A stretch of 64,000 bases of DNA from Candidatus Omnitrophota bacterium (GCA_003598175.1 QZKN01000180.1:1-64000); one strand, 5' to 3'. Counted from the stretch's first letter, positions 33,710 through 43,607 are shown. Numbers and translations: made by a program. Notes: generated from the letters alone by a model not told the origin.

Positions 33710-34810
33710 TTATTTTTCTGTTAATTCAACAATCTTCCTCACCGGTCCGCAACCGAATTCCAAAAAGCGAAACTCGTTTTGTTCACAATCATAAATAACC
33801 AACGGGCCGGGCCAGGTTTTCAGATAATGCGAATGGCCGGCGCCGGCAATGATCAAATAGCGTCCTGAATTGGTGGTTTGGGCAAGCGTAACCGCGCCGA
33901 AATGTTGATAATCCAGGGCAACCGCCGCTAGTAGCGATAGCGTCACGGTCCCCAAATCCAGCCGAATGAGTTTCAGTTCGCTGTTTCCTTTCCCCGCGTA
34001 GGGCAAATGACAAAGCAGAAGGGCGTTGGAACCATGTTCTTTACCGATCAGCGTATGCGCCTGCGTTGTGGGAAAAGTCAGATCATGCTGAAAATTCGAC
34101 CGGTGGAAAAATTCGAGATATTTATCTCCTCGCACATCAATGATTTCCACCACGATCGTGTCATTGAAATCGATCACGTTGGCCAGCATGGGAAAGCGAT
34201 AGGGAATCGTAAACGTGGCGGCGCCGGCGCGATCCACTGCTTCTGGAAATGCCGATAAACCGAACGGGGCTGTCAGGCAAGCAATGGTATTCTTATCATA
34301 AATCACAAATTGGCCGTCCGAGAGCGGATACAGCCGCGCCAAATAAACCGGCGATGTAATCGGTTGAATTTTTATTTGGTTTTCCGCCAAGGAAAGCATG
34401 AGGGATTCCTCGCGATCGATGGATTCGAAAATCAGCCGGCCCGTCGGTTTATCCAAATAGGGAAAATCGATGCTCATTCCATCAAAAACAAAAATCGGAT
34501 CGAATGTGCGCGCATTAATATTAAAACGGGTGAGCACCGATCCCACGCCGCTGATGCGTTCGCGATGCCGCCAAGCGGTGATATATAATCCGTCGCGATA
34601 GGGGAATAATCCACCGGGTATCGCCGCATCGCCGGGCAAGGTTGCATCATATATGATGCTCCCTTTCTCCAAATCGACGAATGACAAATGCGCTTCCAGC
34701 CGATCTTTCGTTTCCGATCCGGATACAACCGCGATGGTTTCGCCGTGGGTGGGAGAGAAGCATCGAGCCGCTATGATAAGATAGAAAATGAATTGTGAGA
34801 ATAATTTCAT
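33710..34810 (-). CDS. Secreted beta-propeller-like protein, last gene of the RND operon
   Basis: The 366-residue product has a signal peptide (MKLFSQFIFYLIIAARCFSPTHG) and repeated beta strands typical of a propeller (SFVDLEKGSIIYDATLPGD, FPYRDGLYITAWRHR, RLYPLSDGQFVIYDKN, LIIAGAGHSHYLKTWPGPLVIYD). No catalytic motif is recognised. It starts 20 bases after the RND gene stop, so it is co-transcribed and may assist the transporter in the periplasm. The function is unknown. Confidence 0.6.
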   Translation of the reverse strand: MKLFSQFIFYLIIAARCFSPTHGETIAVVSGSETKDRLEAHLSFVDLEKGSIIYDATLPGDAAIPGGLFPYRDGLYITAWRHRERISGVGSVLTRFNINARTFDPIFVFDGMSIDFPYLDKPTGRLIFESIDREESLMLSLAENQIKIQPITSPVYLARLYPLSDGQFVIYDKNTIACLTAPFGLSAFPEAVDRAGAATFTIPYRFPMLANVIDFNDTIVVEIIDVRGDKYLEFFHRSNFQHDLTFPTTQAHTLIGKEHGSNALLLCHLPYAGKGNSELKLIRLDLGTVTLSLLAAVALDYQHFGAVTLAQTTNSGRYLIIAGAGHSHYLKTWPGPLVIYDCEQNEFRFLEFGCGPVRKIVELTEK

Positions 34811-34829
34811 GTACAAAACCGTTACCTGT

Positions 34830-37727
34830 TTATTTTCGTTTGCATGATTTAAGCAGGGTGGGCAGGAACACCACGCAGGCAAACCAGCAGGTGGCTGATC
34901 CCATCGCCATCAGAATCCCCAGACTGGCCAGACCTTTATGGGAGGCGAAGATCAAGCTTCCGAATCCGACTATTGTAGTTAGTGTGGTGAGCGTCAAGGT
35001 GGTGCCGGTGGTGTACATGCTCGTTTCCACATCTTCCGTTTCCAAATAACGGTGGTAGAAATGCACCGCGTTATCCACTCCGATTCCGATCAGAATCGGA
35101 ATCGCAAAAAAATTGGCGAGATTGAGCTGCACATTGAACAATCCCATGATTTCCACCAGCCACAGAACCCCCAACGTGAGTGGAAAGAGAACGAAAAACA
35201 GCCCGCTGAGCGTGAAAAAGTCGAGGAAAACCAGAATCGCCACGGCGAAGTAGGAAAACAAGCCGATTTGCATGAAGGCGTTGCGCATCAACAGGCTGGA
35301 TTCATAAACCTGAATCGGCGTTCCCGTCACGTTTGCATCGATTTTACGCATCTCACCAACGAATTCTTTCATCCGTTCCGTTTCCCAAATGTTATATTTG
35401 GGGAACGCCATGATCAACAACGAGCCGTCCTTGCCGATATAAAGCGAACGGATTTGTTGGGGAAGATCCTGCACTGTCGGCGGCGCTATGGCCGCCAATC
35501 CGGCCAAAAATTCGAGCGTCTCGCGTGGTTGTTCCAGCAAAAGGAAATTAGCTCGTTGCAAGCGCTGCAAAATAGCCGATTCCGCGCCCGTCAGTAGTTG
35601 ACGCAGTTCTTTCAATTGTTCCAGCATCCGCTCCGACAGCGGATTTTCGTGGATTTCCATTTCCAATTGCGCGAAATCCATGCCTGGAGAACTATCGAGA
35701 GCAGGATCGTCGGTTTCCATGTTTTGCTGAAGTAAACGATTCTGCAGGTGCTCGCGCAGTTCCGGAGGCAGGGAGGAGGGATCATGTTGCATTTGCTGTA
35801 GCATTTGCTGCAGTTGGGGATCATCCGGGTTGAGAGCGCCGAGCGTTTGATTCGCGACGTTTTCCTCCGGATTTGGTTGCATTGCGGCCTGGGATTGCTC
35901 CATTTGTCGTTTGAGTTCTTCGAATTGGGCGATCTGCGCAAACAGGCGGTCGAGCTGAGCGGTCAAATCCATATAAATTGTGGGATTGGGGAGGTAGGGA
36001 TACGGTTTTCTCTCCCGCAAAGGCGCAAGCGTATCGCAAATCGCGGCAAGCAATCGCTGTCGTTCTTCGTCGGGACGGGGAAGAGCGTCGTCAAGGCTTT
36101 CCACTCCCGCCACGGTGGGATTGGCTTTCAACACATCGATGGTTTTTCGGACTTCCTCCATCGTGTTTTTCGTGAACGCGCAATACCACGTCGAATGGTC
36201 TGACTCATCCAGGAGTTTGTGTTCGTATTCCACCGATTCGAGCCCATCCGCCTGCAACTCGAGAAGATTGTCGTTGAATTGAACGCGCCGGGCCATCGGA
36301 ATCAGCGCCACCGTCAGAATCAGTATCCCCAAAACGGTCAAACGCGGATAGCGCGACACGTGACGCAAACCGAGAAGGTGAACCGGCGTGGGCGCCGCTT
36401 TCTTGAGGCGAAAATGCCGATCATAGGAGACCATCAACGCCGATAAGGATACGAGCATGGCAATCAGGCAGAAGATGATTCCCACGCCCGCAACGTATCC
36501 CAATTCCTGCAGGCCTCTGAAATTGGTCAGCAGCGCCAGTAAAAAAGCGACCGACGACGTTAACGCGCCGGTTAAAATGCCGGGACCGACGCCTTTCAAC
36601 GCGCCGGCGACGCCGCCTGCCGGATTGCCTTCTTTTTTCAATTCTTCCTGATACCGATGGAGAAAATGAATCCCGAAATCCACGCCCAAACCAATCAGGA
36701 TCAACGCGAACACCATCGAAAGCAGATTGAGATGGCCCAGAGTCAGGGCCACGAAGCCATAGGTCCATCCCATTGCCATCAACAAAGCCAACACGGTCAA
36801 TACCGGTCTTGCCAATTCACGGAAAAAAAGCACGAACAGAAACAACACGCCGATCAGAGCCAGTACGCTGGATTTTTTCATATCGTCGTTCGTCGTGCGC
36901 ATTTCGTCGGCCTGCAGCGCGGGGCGGCCGGTCAAACCGGCGCTGACGTTCGGTATTTCCTGTTGCGTCAGCCAAATATCGTCGCGAATTCGGTTCAAGG
37001 GTTTTTCAATGACGCTCAGGGTGGTGTAATCCTTATTCGGCATCACCAACATCAATAGAAATCGTTTTCCTGATGACCACAGATATTCTTTTGTATGATG
37101 GTTGGTTTCCTCGATTCGATTCTTTAGCTCGTTCAAATCCGCGAAGGGATTCGCGTATTCTCCTTTTATCAGATTCAACAGGACATCCAACTCTTCGGTC
37201 TGCGTTTCGCTTTCGTTTGCGCCGGCGGTCAGAGGAGACTCCAACGCAACGCTGATTTTGTGGAGAATTTCGTCGATGGAGCGGATCGAGGTGAATTCTT
37301 CGATGTCTTTCTGATGCTCGGACAATTGATTGGAAAGGTTGTGAAGGTCTTCGAGTTCGACTTCGTCAAAATGTAACGCAAAATCTTTTGCCCATGTGGT
37401 TTCGAACGAGTAAATAATCTCTCGGATATCGCTGCTGCGGCGTAATCGCTCCGCCAGCGTATCCGCGAATTGAATCATCCGTTCTTCGGAGGGGCCCTCG
37501 ATAAGAATGTAGAGGAATTCCAGATCGCCGAAACGTCGAATAAACTCCATGTAACGGTGGTGGTATTCCAATTTTTCGGAAAGGAGCCGATCCTGATCGG
37601 TAATCAGTTCCATTTCCATCACGCCATACACGCCGGCAGCGGCGGCAGCCGCCAATGAGAGAAGGACAATAAACCGTGGATGGCCGGATGACAGGGAATG
37701 GATCAGTCGAAATAGCAGAGTTCTCAT
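34830..37727 (-). CDS. RND/MMPL family transporter with a Gln/Met-rich periplasmic insertion
   Basis: The 965-residue protein has two RND repeats. TM helices and GVDFGIHFLHRYQEELKKEG near residue 355 (first repeat) and ILIGIGVDNAVHFYHRY near residue 878 (second repeat) carry the proton-relay aspartates of the MMPL/HpnN subgroup. A large periplasmic loop (about residues 520-750) includes a Gln/Met-rich segment (QLQQMLQQMQHDPSSLPPEL). Known relatives export lipids such as hopanoids. The start at 37727 is 17 bases after the aminotransferase stop; upstream GTG-type starts are possible. In the operon it is flanked by an aminotransferase and a propeller protein. Confidence 0.85.
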   Translation of the reverse strand: MRTLLFRLIHSLSSGHPRFIVLLSLAAAAAAGVYGVMEMELITDQDRLLSEKLEYHHRYMEFIRRFGDLEFLYILIEGPSEERMIQFADTLAERLRRSSDIREIIYSFETTWAKDFALHFDEVELEDLHNLSNQLSEHQKDIEEFTSIRSIDEILHKISVALESPLTAGANESETQTEELDVLLNLIKGEYANPFADLNELKNRIEETNHHTKEYLWSSGKRFLLMLVMPNKDYTTLSVIEKPLNRIRDDIWLTQQEIPNVSAGLTGRPALQADEMRTTNDDMKKSSVLALIGVLFLFVLFFRELARPVLTVLALLMAMGWTYGFVALTLGHLNLLSMVFALILIGLGVDFGIHFLHRYQEELKKEGNPAGGVAGALKGVGPGILTGALTSSVAFLLALLTNFRGLQELGYVAGVGIIFCLIAMLVSLSALMVSYDRHFRLKKAAPTPVHLLGLRHVSRYPRLTVLGILILTVALIPMARRVQFNDNLLELQADGLESVEYEHKLLDESDHSTWYCAFTKNTMEEVRKTIDVLKANPTVAGVESLDDALPRPDEERQRLLAAICDTLAPLRERKPYPYLPNPTIYMDLTAQLDRLFAQIAQFEELKRQMEQSQAAMQPNPEENVANQTLGALNPDDPQLQQMLQQMQHDPSSLPPELREHLQNRLLQQNMETDDPALDSSPGMDFAQLEMEIHENPLSERMLEQLKELRQLLTGAESAILQRLQRANFLLLEQPRETLEFLAGLAAIAPPTVQDLPQQIRSLYIGKDGSLLIMAFPKYNIWETERMKEFVGEMRKIDANVTGTPIQVYESSLLMRNAFMQIGLFSYFAVAILVFLDFFTLSGLFFVLFPLTLGVLWLVEIMGLFNVQLNLANFFAIPILIGIGVDNAVHFYHRYLETEDVETSMYTTGTTLTLTTLTTIVGFGSLIFASHKGLASLGILMAMGSATCWFACVVFLPTLLKSCKRK

Positions 37728-37744
37728 ATCATTTTTCAGGGAAT

Positions 37745-39145
37745 CTATTCTTTTCGTGAGAATCGTTGTTTGGCCGCCGCGACCGTCAATTGCTTGCCCA
37801 CCGACCATACCGGTCCGGGAAATTTTCGGCATTCATCGAGTACGGCGTCGAAGGCTGTGATCAAACGATCCACTTCCTCATCCGTGATGATGAAGGGAGG
37901 CAGCAATTTCACCACTTCCTGATGATGACCCGCGACCTGCGTTAAAATATGATGCCGATCATATAACTGCATGACGACCGCCTGCGCAAACAAGCCGTGC
38001 TCCGCCGCGTGCAGCAACGCCCACGCCGGTTTCAATCGCAACGACTTCGGCGGTCCGAATTCCATGCCCACCATCAAGCCTTTTCCGCGCACTTCGTGGA
38101 TGAACTCGTGTCTGTTTTGTAACTGCTGAAATCCTTCCAACAGCCGTTTTCCCTGCCGCGCCGATCGTTCGATCAAGCGTTCTTCCGTGAGCACGTGCAG
38201 CGACGCCAGACCGGCCACCATTGCCAGCGCATTTTGGCCGAACGTGGTGGAATGCACCACGCAGCGATCCAGCCGGCTGAATACTTTCTTGTAAATATCG
38301 TCGGTGTATAAGATCGCGCCGACAGGGATCAATCCGCCGCTCAGCGCCTTGGCTGCAATCAGAATGTCCGGCTCCAGATTCCAATGTTCGCACGCCCACC
38401 ATTTGCCGGTCCGTCCCAATCCGGATTGGATTTCATCGACGATGAAAAGGGTTTCGTTTTCTCGGCAGAGTCGTTGAATCGTGGGATAGACGGATGCGTT
38501 ATTCGGATAAAACACGCCTTTGCCGCGTATCGGCTCGAGGATCACCGCCGCGACGGTTTGCGTTTTCAATTCCTGTTCCACCTGCTCGAGTTCATCGAAA
38601 ATCACTCGTCGGCAGCCGGGAAGCAACTCACCGAAACCTTCGCGAAACGATTCGTCGCCGTTCAGCGCGAGAGAACCGGTCGAGAGCCCGTGAAATGCGC
38701 CCTTGCTATATAAAATTGTCGGCCGGCCGGTTGCAGCGCGGGCGAATTTGATCGCGCCCTCGACCGATTCCGTGCCGGAATTGGTGAAAAAGACGTGTTC
38801 CAATTTTCCCGGCGCAAGGGCAATCAATTTTTCCGCCAACAGGCCGCTTAATGAAAAACAATCCATTTGCACCAGATTGGGCAGATCCATTTCCAGCGCC
38901 TGCGCAATCGCATGACGGACGGTCGGGTGATTGCGCCCCATGCCGAACACACCGTATCCGCTCAACGCGTCGAAAATCTTCCGTCCATCCAGCGTGGTCA
39001 AATAACAGCCTTGTCCGCGTGTGTATTCGTGCGCAAATCCGATCAACTCCAACACATTCGCAAACACGGGATTCATGTATTTTTGGTGAAGAGATCGCGC
39101 CTGGCCGGTCGCATGGTTGACCAATTCATGTAAATCAAAAGTCAT
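37745..39145 (-). CDS. Class III PLP-dependent aminotransferase (acetylornithine/hopanoid-type)
   Basis: The 466-residue protein has the fold-type I signatures FTNSGTESVEGAIKFARAATGR, FIVDEIQSGLGRTGKWWACEHW and the PLP lysine in ILIAAKALSGGLIPVGAI. Its N-terminus (NPVFANVLELIGFAHEYTRGQGCYLTTLDG) is like class III enzymes often found near MMPL transporters. The substrate is probably an omega-amino group of an alkyl or sugar compound. Its stop overlaps none, and the RND gene begins 17 bases later. A hopanoid (HpnO-like) role is possible because HpnN-like and HpnO-like genes may cluster, but no squalene cyclase or HpnH-type gene is seen, so this stays tentative. Confidence 0.85.
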   Translation of the reverse strand: MTFDLHELVNHATGQARSLHQKYMNPVFANVLELIGFAHEYTRGQGCYLTTLDGRKIFDALSGYGVFGMGRNHPTVRHAIAQALEMDLPNLVQMDCFSLSGLLAEKLIALAPGKLEHVFFTNSGTESVEGAIKFARAATGRPTILYSKGAFHGLSTGSLALNGDESFREGFGELLPGCRRVIFDELEQVEQELKTQTVAAVILEPIRGKGVFYPNNASVYPTIQRLCRENETLFIVDEIQSGLGRTGKWWACEHWNLEPDILIAAKALSGGLIPVGAILYTDDIYKKVFSRLDRCVVHSTTFGQNALAMVAGLASLHVLTEERLIERSARQGKRLLEGFQQLQNRHEFIHEVRGKGLMVGMEFGPPKSLRLKPAWALLHAAEHGLFAQAVVMQLYDRHHILTQVAGHHQEVVKLLPPFIITDEEVDRLITAFDAVLDECRKFPGPVWSVGKQLTVAAAKQRFSRKE

Positions 39146-39180
39146 TGAAAAATATCACTTTCTGTATTGCGAAAAATCGT

Positions 39181-39408
39181 TTACGAATCGGATGGAAGTT
39201 CGATGTGATGACGTTCCATCACCCCCAACCATTCGGCTTCCCCCATTTCCTCCGATTCTTCGATGAGCATCACCGGAATATCGTCTTTGATCGGATAACG
39301 CCGGCGCGTTTTCGGATCGGTGGAGACAAGCCAGTTTCCGTCGAGAACCACCGAGGCTTTTGTTTGTGGACAGGCCAGGATTTCCAATAATTCTTTACTG
39401 ATCGGCAT
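39181..39408 (-). CDS. Trm112-like small protein
   Basis: The 75-residue protein, MPISKELLEILACPQTKASVVLDG then TRRRYPIKDDIPVMLIEESEE, fits the Trm112/YbaR family. The first zinc cysteine appears in ACPQ, but the second CxxC found in many members is absent. Trm112 proteins support methyltransferases. GAGG lies 8 bases before ATG 39408. It is the first gene of the minus-strand operon, 35 bases before the aminotransferase. Confidence 0.85.
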   Translation of the reverse strand: MPISKELLEILACPQTKASVVLDGNWLVSTDPKTRRRYPIKDDIPVMLIEESEEMGEAEWLGVMERHHIELPSDS

Positions 39409-39449
39409 GATTGAATCCTCTTTTCCAACTGAATCTTGTTTCTTGATTC

Positions 39450-39470
39450 GGGTAAAGCAGGCGTCCCCGC
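39450..39470. repeat. Copy of the GGGTARNRCAGGCGTC dispersed repeat
   Basis: GGGTAAAGCAGGCGTCCCCGC matches the repeats at 27945 and 27975 in layout. AAAGC pairs with GCTTT across the element. It precedes the start of the Trm112-like operon. Confidence 0.6.
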
Positions 39471-39604
39471 TTTCATGGATTATTTCCTATTTCTAATCGC
39501 TTCGTTATTTTAACGGATTTACGCATTTCAAGCGAGGCGTTGACTTACACTTTCAAATGCGATTCCATTATAATGACTCGAATTTCGAAAGCGAGGAACA
39601 CGAA

Positions 39605-40660
39605 ATGAATCGCATCAACCGTCGATTGTTCATGCAGCAAACCGCTTTAGGCGCGGCATCTGTGAGTATGTTTATCTCCCCTCACGCTTTCGCGGCATCG
39701 CGGGGAAATGAAATATTGAAAGGAGTTTATGATTTCCTGCAACGGGTGGCGAATGAGGATGGATCGTTCCGGCCGGGCATCGATCCACTGTATAAAGGCA
39801 CGTCCGACACCTATTACACCGGCATCGCCGCTCCGACCTACGCCGTTATTCTTTGCGAAACCTTCGGCTGGCCGCTTCCTTACCTCGCCGCGACGAAGGA
39901 ATTTTATCTTTCCTCACAAAAACCGGACGGCGCGTTTCATTCCAGAAGCGGCGCGTTCGATCCCAATACGCCACAGGCCAAGTTTTATAACACCGCCCAA
40001 AGCTTGGTCGCGTTACGATTTCTCGGCGAGAAACCGAAATATGATCCTGCTTCCGTGATCGATTTTTTCTTTCAGCAGGATGAATTCGACAAATTGCCGT
40101 TATACATGACCAGCTTTTTCCCTTACTTTTACTCCGCGTTGGGAAAACCGATGCCGCGCGAATATGACCGACGATTGCGGGAGTACATGGAAAAGAAGCA
40201 AACCGACGACGGCTACATCGGCGATCACGTGGCGTCCGCGTTTCATATGGTTCATTATTATCGGTTGGTGGGCGCGCCGGTTCCCAAGGCCGAGGCGATG
40301 ATCGAGCGTGTGTTGCGCGATCAGCAGAACAACGGTTCGTGGTGTCATCATCCGCCGGATTGGGATGTCCATGCGGTTTTCGACGCGCTGTTCATGATGC
40401 GGCAGATCGGAAATCCCGACGATCCACGAATCAGAAGCGCGTACGACAAAGCGGTGCAGTTCGTCCTGCAATGCCGCAACGACAACGGCGGATTCGGCCA
40501 CTTTCCCAACTATACGTCTGACGTCGACGCCGTGTATTTTCACGTCGGCGCTCTCGTCCAGGCGGGATTTTTGCAACCCCGATCCGATTTAAAAAATGAG
40601 GAATTTCTGGGATGGGGACACGCGATGATTCCCGGCAAACATTATTCTTGTGTCGGTTAG
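39605..40660 (+). CDS. Tat-exported terpenoid-cyclase/prenyltransferase-like (alpha/alpha toroid) protein
   Basis: The 351-residue product begins MNRINRRLFMQQTALGAASVSMFISPHAFA, a twin-arginine signal (RRLFM) with a signal-peptidase site near AFA. The rest is a helical repeat protein with QKPDGAF, QTDDGYIG, QQNNGSW and CRNDNGGFGH, the QW-type repeats of prenyltransferase/squalene-cyclase toroids. A Tat signal implies a folded, perhaps cofactor- or metal-bound, protein in the periplasm. The substrate is unknown. ATG 39605 has GAGG 9 bases upstream and a TATAAT box (39569-39574) further up, but no good -35 box. It is the first gene after the divergent Trm112 operon. Confidence 0.75.
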   Translation: MNRINRRLFMQQTALGAASVSMFISPHAFAASRGNEILKGVYDFLQRVANEDGSFRPGIDPLYKGTSDTYYTGIAAPTYAVILCETFGWPLPYLAATKEFYLSSQKPDGAFHSRSGAFDPNTPQAKFYNTAQSLVALRFLGEKPKYDPASVIDFFFQQDEFDKLPLYMTSFFPYFYSALGKPMPREYDRRLREYMEKKQTDDGYIGDHVASAFHMVHYYRLVGAPVPKAEAMIERVLRDQQNNGSWCHHPPDWDVHAVFDALFMMRQIGNPDDPRIRSAYDKAVQFVLQCRNDNGGFGHFPNYTSDVDAVYFHVGALVQAGFLQPRSDLKNEEFLGWGHAMIPGKHYSCVG

Positions 40661-40763
40661 CATACAAGGAAGTTGAACTCCCCGTTGAAACGGTGGACTT
40701 GTTACTGTTTGGCAGAATTGTTTTCTATCATTTCCGACAGGAAATATGTTCTGCACTTCAACC

Positions 40764-40994
40764 ATGAGCTGGAACGTCGTTATTTCCGATCAGGCACAGA
40801 AAGATAACCGTGATATCCTTCAATATCCTTACGATAATTTTGGGAAGAAAAAGTCCGAAGAGTATCGCGATCTATTCCGAATCGCCGTGGAAGACTTGGC
40901 GCGAGATCCATTCCACTTTAAAAGCGTGAAACGGTCGGAACTTCATCCCGATGCAAGACCAATGAATCTCTCACCGATGGATTCATCAATGTAA
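40764..40994 (+). pseudogene. RelE/ParE toxin remnant and a broken downstream frame
   Basis: MSWNVVISDQAQKDNRDILQYPYDNFGKKKSEEYRDLFRIAVEDLARDPFHFKSVKRSELHPDARP fits the first three quarters of a ParE/RelE toxin, then the frame turns into LSPMDSSM and stops. The last strand is missing. A neighbouring frame is open from about 40926 to 41215 (EMSLGVPLPDLFDILPAEEA), without a recognised start. No antitoxin is next to it. The locus looks like a decayed toxin gene; a frameshift in the sequence is an alternative. Confidence 0.6.
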
Positions 40995-41244
40995 CGGATG
41001 CGCTCCTCCTTTTCTTTCACTCGGAGAATTGTGTATTTGTTCGAACGGTCTTGAAAGATAATTTCGGGGATCAAATCATGAGCCTTGGCGTTCCATTACC
41101 GGATTTATTTGACATCCTGCCCGCGGAAGAGGCGCAACGGGAATTCCGGAACGAATTGGGGAAAATCCACTCACTTTGTTTGAAATTGATTGAAAATAAA
41201 AAAGTTGCCGCCTGAAACTTGTTTTATTTTCGTTCGGAGATTGG

Positions 41245-43242
41245 ATGATTTTTTCGAAAGACTCTTTGCCTCGTCTGTTGGACCTGGTTCTGCGCGTGGG
41301 AATCCTTTCTTTATGCCTGCTGGTCCCGCTCGCGTATTTTCCGCAGGCTCGTTCGATCCCTGAACATGCCAAAATTTCCGTTTTGGGCTTTCTGCTTTCT
41401 CTTTTAATCGCGTGTTGTTGGAGCCGGGAAGGGAAAAAAACGGCGGGATGGGATCGCGCGACGCTGATTCTTTTTTTAATCTCTATATTTTTTTTGTCGA
41501 TTTCCACTTTATTATCGGTGAATTGGCCGAGAAGCCTGTTCGGCGTGCATTACCGTTATAACGGTCTGATTCTGCTTTCCGCATACGCTCTGCTTGCGTT
41601 TCTCACTTCTATCATTACGCGAATTGATCGAAAACTTCCACTATTCATCCTGCATACGATTGCATTCGTCGCCGTCATTGCGAGCGTCATCGGATTCCTG
41701 CAATATTGCGGAATCGGCGGCGAGATTATCGGCAAAACCGTCCTGCGCGTGCGTCCGCATGGCGCGTTCAGCTTCGTCAATTTGTATGCGGGATTCATGG
41801 CGTTCTCCATCCCTTTGATTCTGGCCGCCGGCATGAGAGAACGGCGCTGGCTGGTGGTGGGTCTTATATCGTTCGGATTATTGTTCGCGGTTTTCGGCAT
41901 TCGCGCCGCGTCGTCGCGCGGCGCGTGGCTGGGGTGTCTTGCCGGATGTGTTCTCGTCGCCGGATGGTTGCTGTTGAATGCGTCCACTTCTCTCGAACGT
42001 AAATATCGGGCCTTGCGCCTGCATTGGTTTCTGATAACGGCGATGTTGCCGGTCGTGTTTTTCCCGCCGGAACGCTATGTCCGCCCGCTTCACTCTGTCG
42101 TGCAGGATAAAATCGTTTCCGAAGATTTGAATAATTTCTTGCAGTTGTCCACCGCGGACCGGCTGAGCAGTTCCCTCGATCAAAAGGACACGACGCGCAC
42201 GACGCGGGTGTATTTGTGGAAATCAGCGTTAACAATATTTCGCGAATATCCGTTTTTCGGCGCGGGACCGGATACGTTTTCGTATTTTTATCAACAATAC
42301 CGGCCGGTCGAGGACGTGCGGGTGTACGGCGATGACGCCGTGGCGCATGACGCGCATAACCTGTTGCTGCACAATCTGGCCATGTGGGGATTCCTGCCCA
42401 CGCTGGCATGGCTGGCACTGCTGGGGCGTGTGCTGTACGTCCTGATGAAACGAGTTTGGAAACGCACACAGGAACAACGGGAGATTGTCGTGGTTTTGGC
42501 CATCGTGTTCGTTGTCGATCACGGTTCGCAGTTGCTCAACGTCAACAGCATTTCTCTGCACATGATCAGTTGGATCCTTTTGGGTGTCATGATCGGTTGG
42601 GGATTGCAGCCGCCCTCACCGGTTGGAAATCAATCGAACATCATGCGCAAAACACGATATATCGGAGCAGGCATCCTTGGCCTGGTTCTTCCTGTGTTCG
42701 CGATCATCCCTCTCTTCGCGGAATCCGTTTTCGTTTCCGGCGCGGAAGCGATAGCCAAACAGCAGGACCTAAAGGGCATTGCCTTGTATCAGCGAGCGGT
42801 TTCTCTATTCCCGTTTCGCGAGGAATATTGGGAACGGTTGTGCATCGCCCGGCTGGCGTATGGAATTGCCCGCCAGGATAAGAAGATTTTGCAGCAATCT
42901 CTTTCCTGTGTGAATGAAATGGTGCAGCGGTTTCCATTGCAATCGAGATTTTATACTTTACGTGGGAGAATTCGGATGGTATTGGCTTCTCCATCCGACG
43001 ACCGCGCTATGATGGAAAAAGCGTTTCAGGATTTCCAACGCGCCTGTGAGTTACATCCGGTTCAGCCGAAGTATCATGCCTATTACGCACAGGCGGCGGT
43101 GCGGTTGAAGCAATATGAAATTGCGAAACAGGAATTGGAACAAGCGGTTCGGCTTGGCGATGAGAGAGAACGCGCGTTTTATCAGGCGATGTTGGCGGAT
43201 CTTCCGTCTTCGGCTTCGTTTCCGTTAGACGAAATGGATTGA
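41245..43242 (+). CDS. O-antigen ligase (Wzy_C) family protein with C-terminal TPR
   Basis: The 665-residue protein has about twelve membrane segments in residues 1-450. The periplasmic loop has RHGAFSFVNLYAG-like features near residue 170-185 (RPHGAFSFVNLYAGFM), SSRGAWLGCLAG and FFGAGPDTFSYFYQQY, and AHDAHNLLLHNLAMWGF, motifs of WaaL/O-antigen polymerase proteins. Residues about 500-650 form TPR-like helices (FQRACELHPVQPKYHAYYAQAAVRLKQYEIAKQELEQAVRL). Known members attach or polymerise surface polysaccharide at the periplasmic face. GGAG lies upstream of ATG 41245. It faces the Tat-exported protein gene across the ParE remnant. Confidence 0.85.
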   Translation: MIFSKDSLPRLLDLVLRVGILSLCLLVPLAYFPQARSIPEHAKISVLGFLLSLLIACCWSREGKKTAGWDRATLILFLISIFFLSISTLLSVNWPRSLFGVHYRYNGLILLSAYALLAFLTSIITRIDRKLPLFILHTIAFVAVIASVIGFLQYCGIGGEIIGKTVLRVRPHGAFSFVNLYAGFMAFSIPLILAAGMRERRWLVVGLISFGLLFAVFGIRAASSRGAWLGCLAGCVLVAGWLLLNASTSLERKYRALRLHWFLITAMLPVVFFPPERYVRPLHSVVQDKIVSEDLNNFLQLSTADRLSSSLDQKDTTRTTRVYLWKSALTIFREYPFFGAGPDTFSYFYQQYRPVEDVRVYGDDAVAHDAHNLLLHNLAMWGFLPTLAWLALLGRVLYVLMKRVWKRTQEQREIVVVLAIVFVVDHGSQLLNVNSISLHMISWILLGVMIGWGLQPPSPVGNQSNIMRKTRYIGAGILGLVLPVFAIIPLFAESVFVSGAEAIAKQQDLKGIALYQRAVSLFPFREEYWERLCIARLAYGIARQDKKILQQSLSCVNEMVQRFPLQSRFYTLRGRIRMVLASPSDDRAMMEKAFQDFQRACELHPVQPKYHAYYAQAAVRLKQYEIAKQELEQAVRLGDERERAFYQAMLADLPSSASFPLDEMD

Positions 43243-43607
43243 GTGCTTGTATGAGTTGGCGCGCGTGCGAACTCGCTGGATCGCAATGGCAATGCTCACT
43301 GTGTACATGCCTTCTTCTTTGGTAAATATATCGTAAAAACCAGTTTGTGAATGCATGCTTTCTCTGCTTTAAATAGTATTCTACAGCTTGGATAAATTTA
43401 AATTTCTTTGATGGATTTGAAGCCTCTGCGTAAAGTGAGTTGTGAATCATTGATTGTATTTTTTTTTCATTTCGTTTAGAATCCGGAATAGATTCGGAAC
43501 AAATGTCTTGCTGATTTGTTTCTCCAGGCGATTGTGATATCCGGGGAAGCGAAAAGAGCGGATTTCCTGCGGGATGACGCGGAGAATTCCGGATTAGGAA
43601 TGGAACC
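43243..43607. other. Non-coding stretch before the cyclic-nucleotide-binding gene
   Basis: These 365 bases are AT-rich in places and hold no gene I can support. A short minus-strand frame of about 43 codons beginning ATG near 43355 has no recognised family. No promoter or RNA is convincing. Confidence 0.35.

Noticed and set aside
37745-39145. Firm assignment of the aminotransferase as HpnO
   Set aside because: No hopanoid biosynthesis gene is nearby and class III aminotransferases are too similar to decide by eye; kept only as a possibility.
39540-39574. A consensus promoter for the Tat-exported toroid protein
   Set aside because: TTGACT and TATAAT are present but 23 bases apart, too far for sigma-70.
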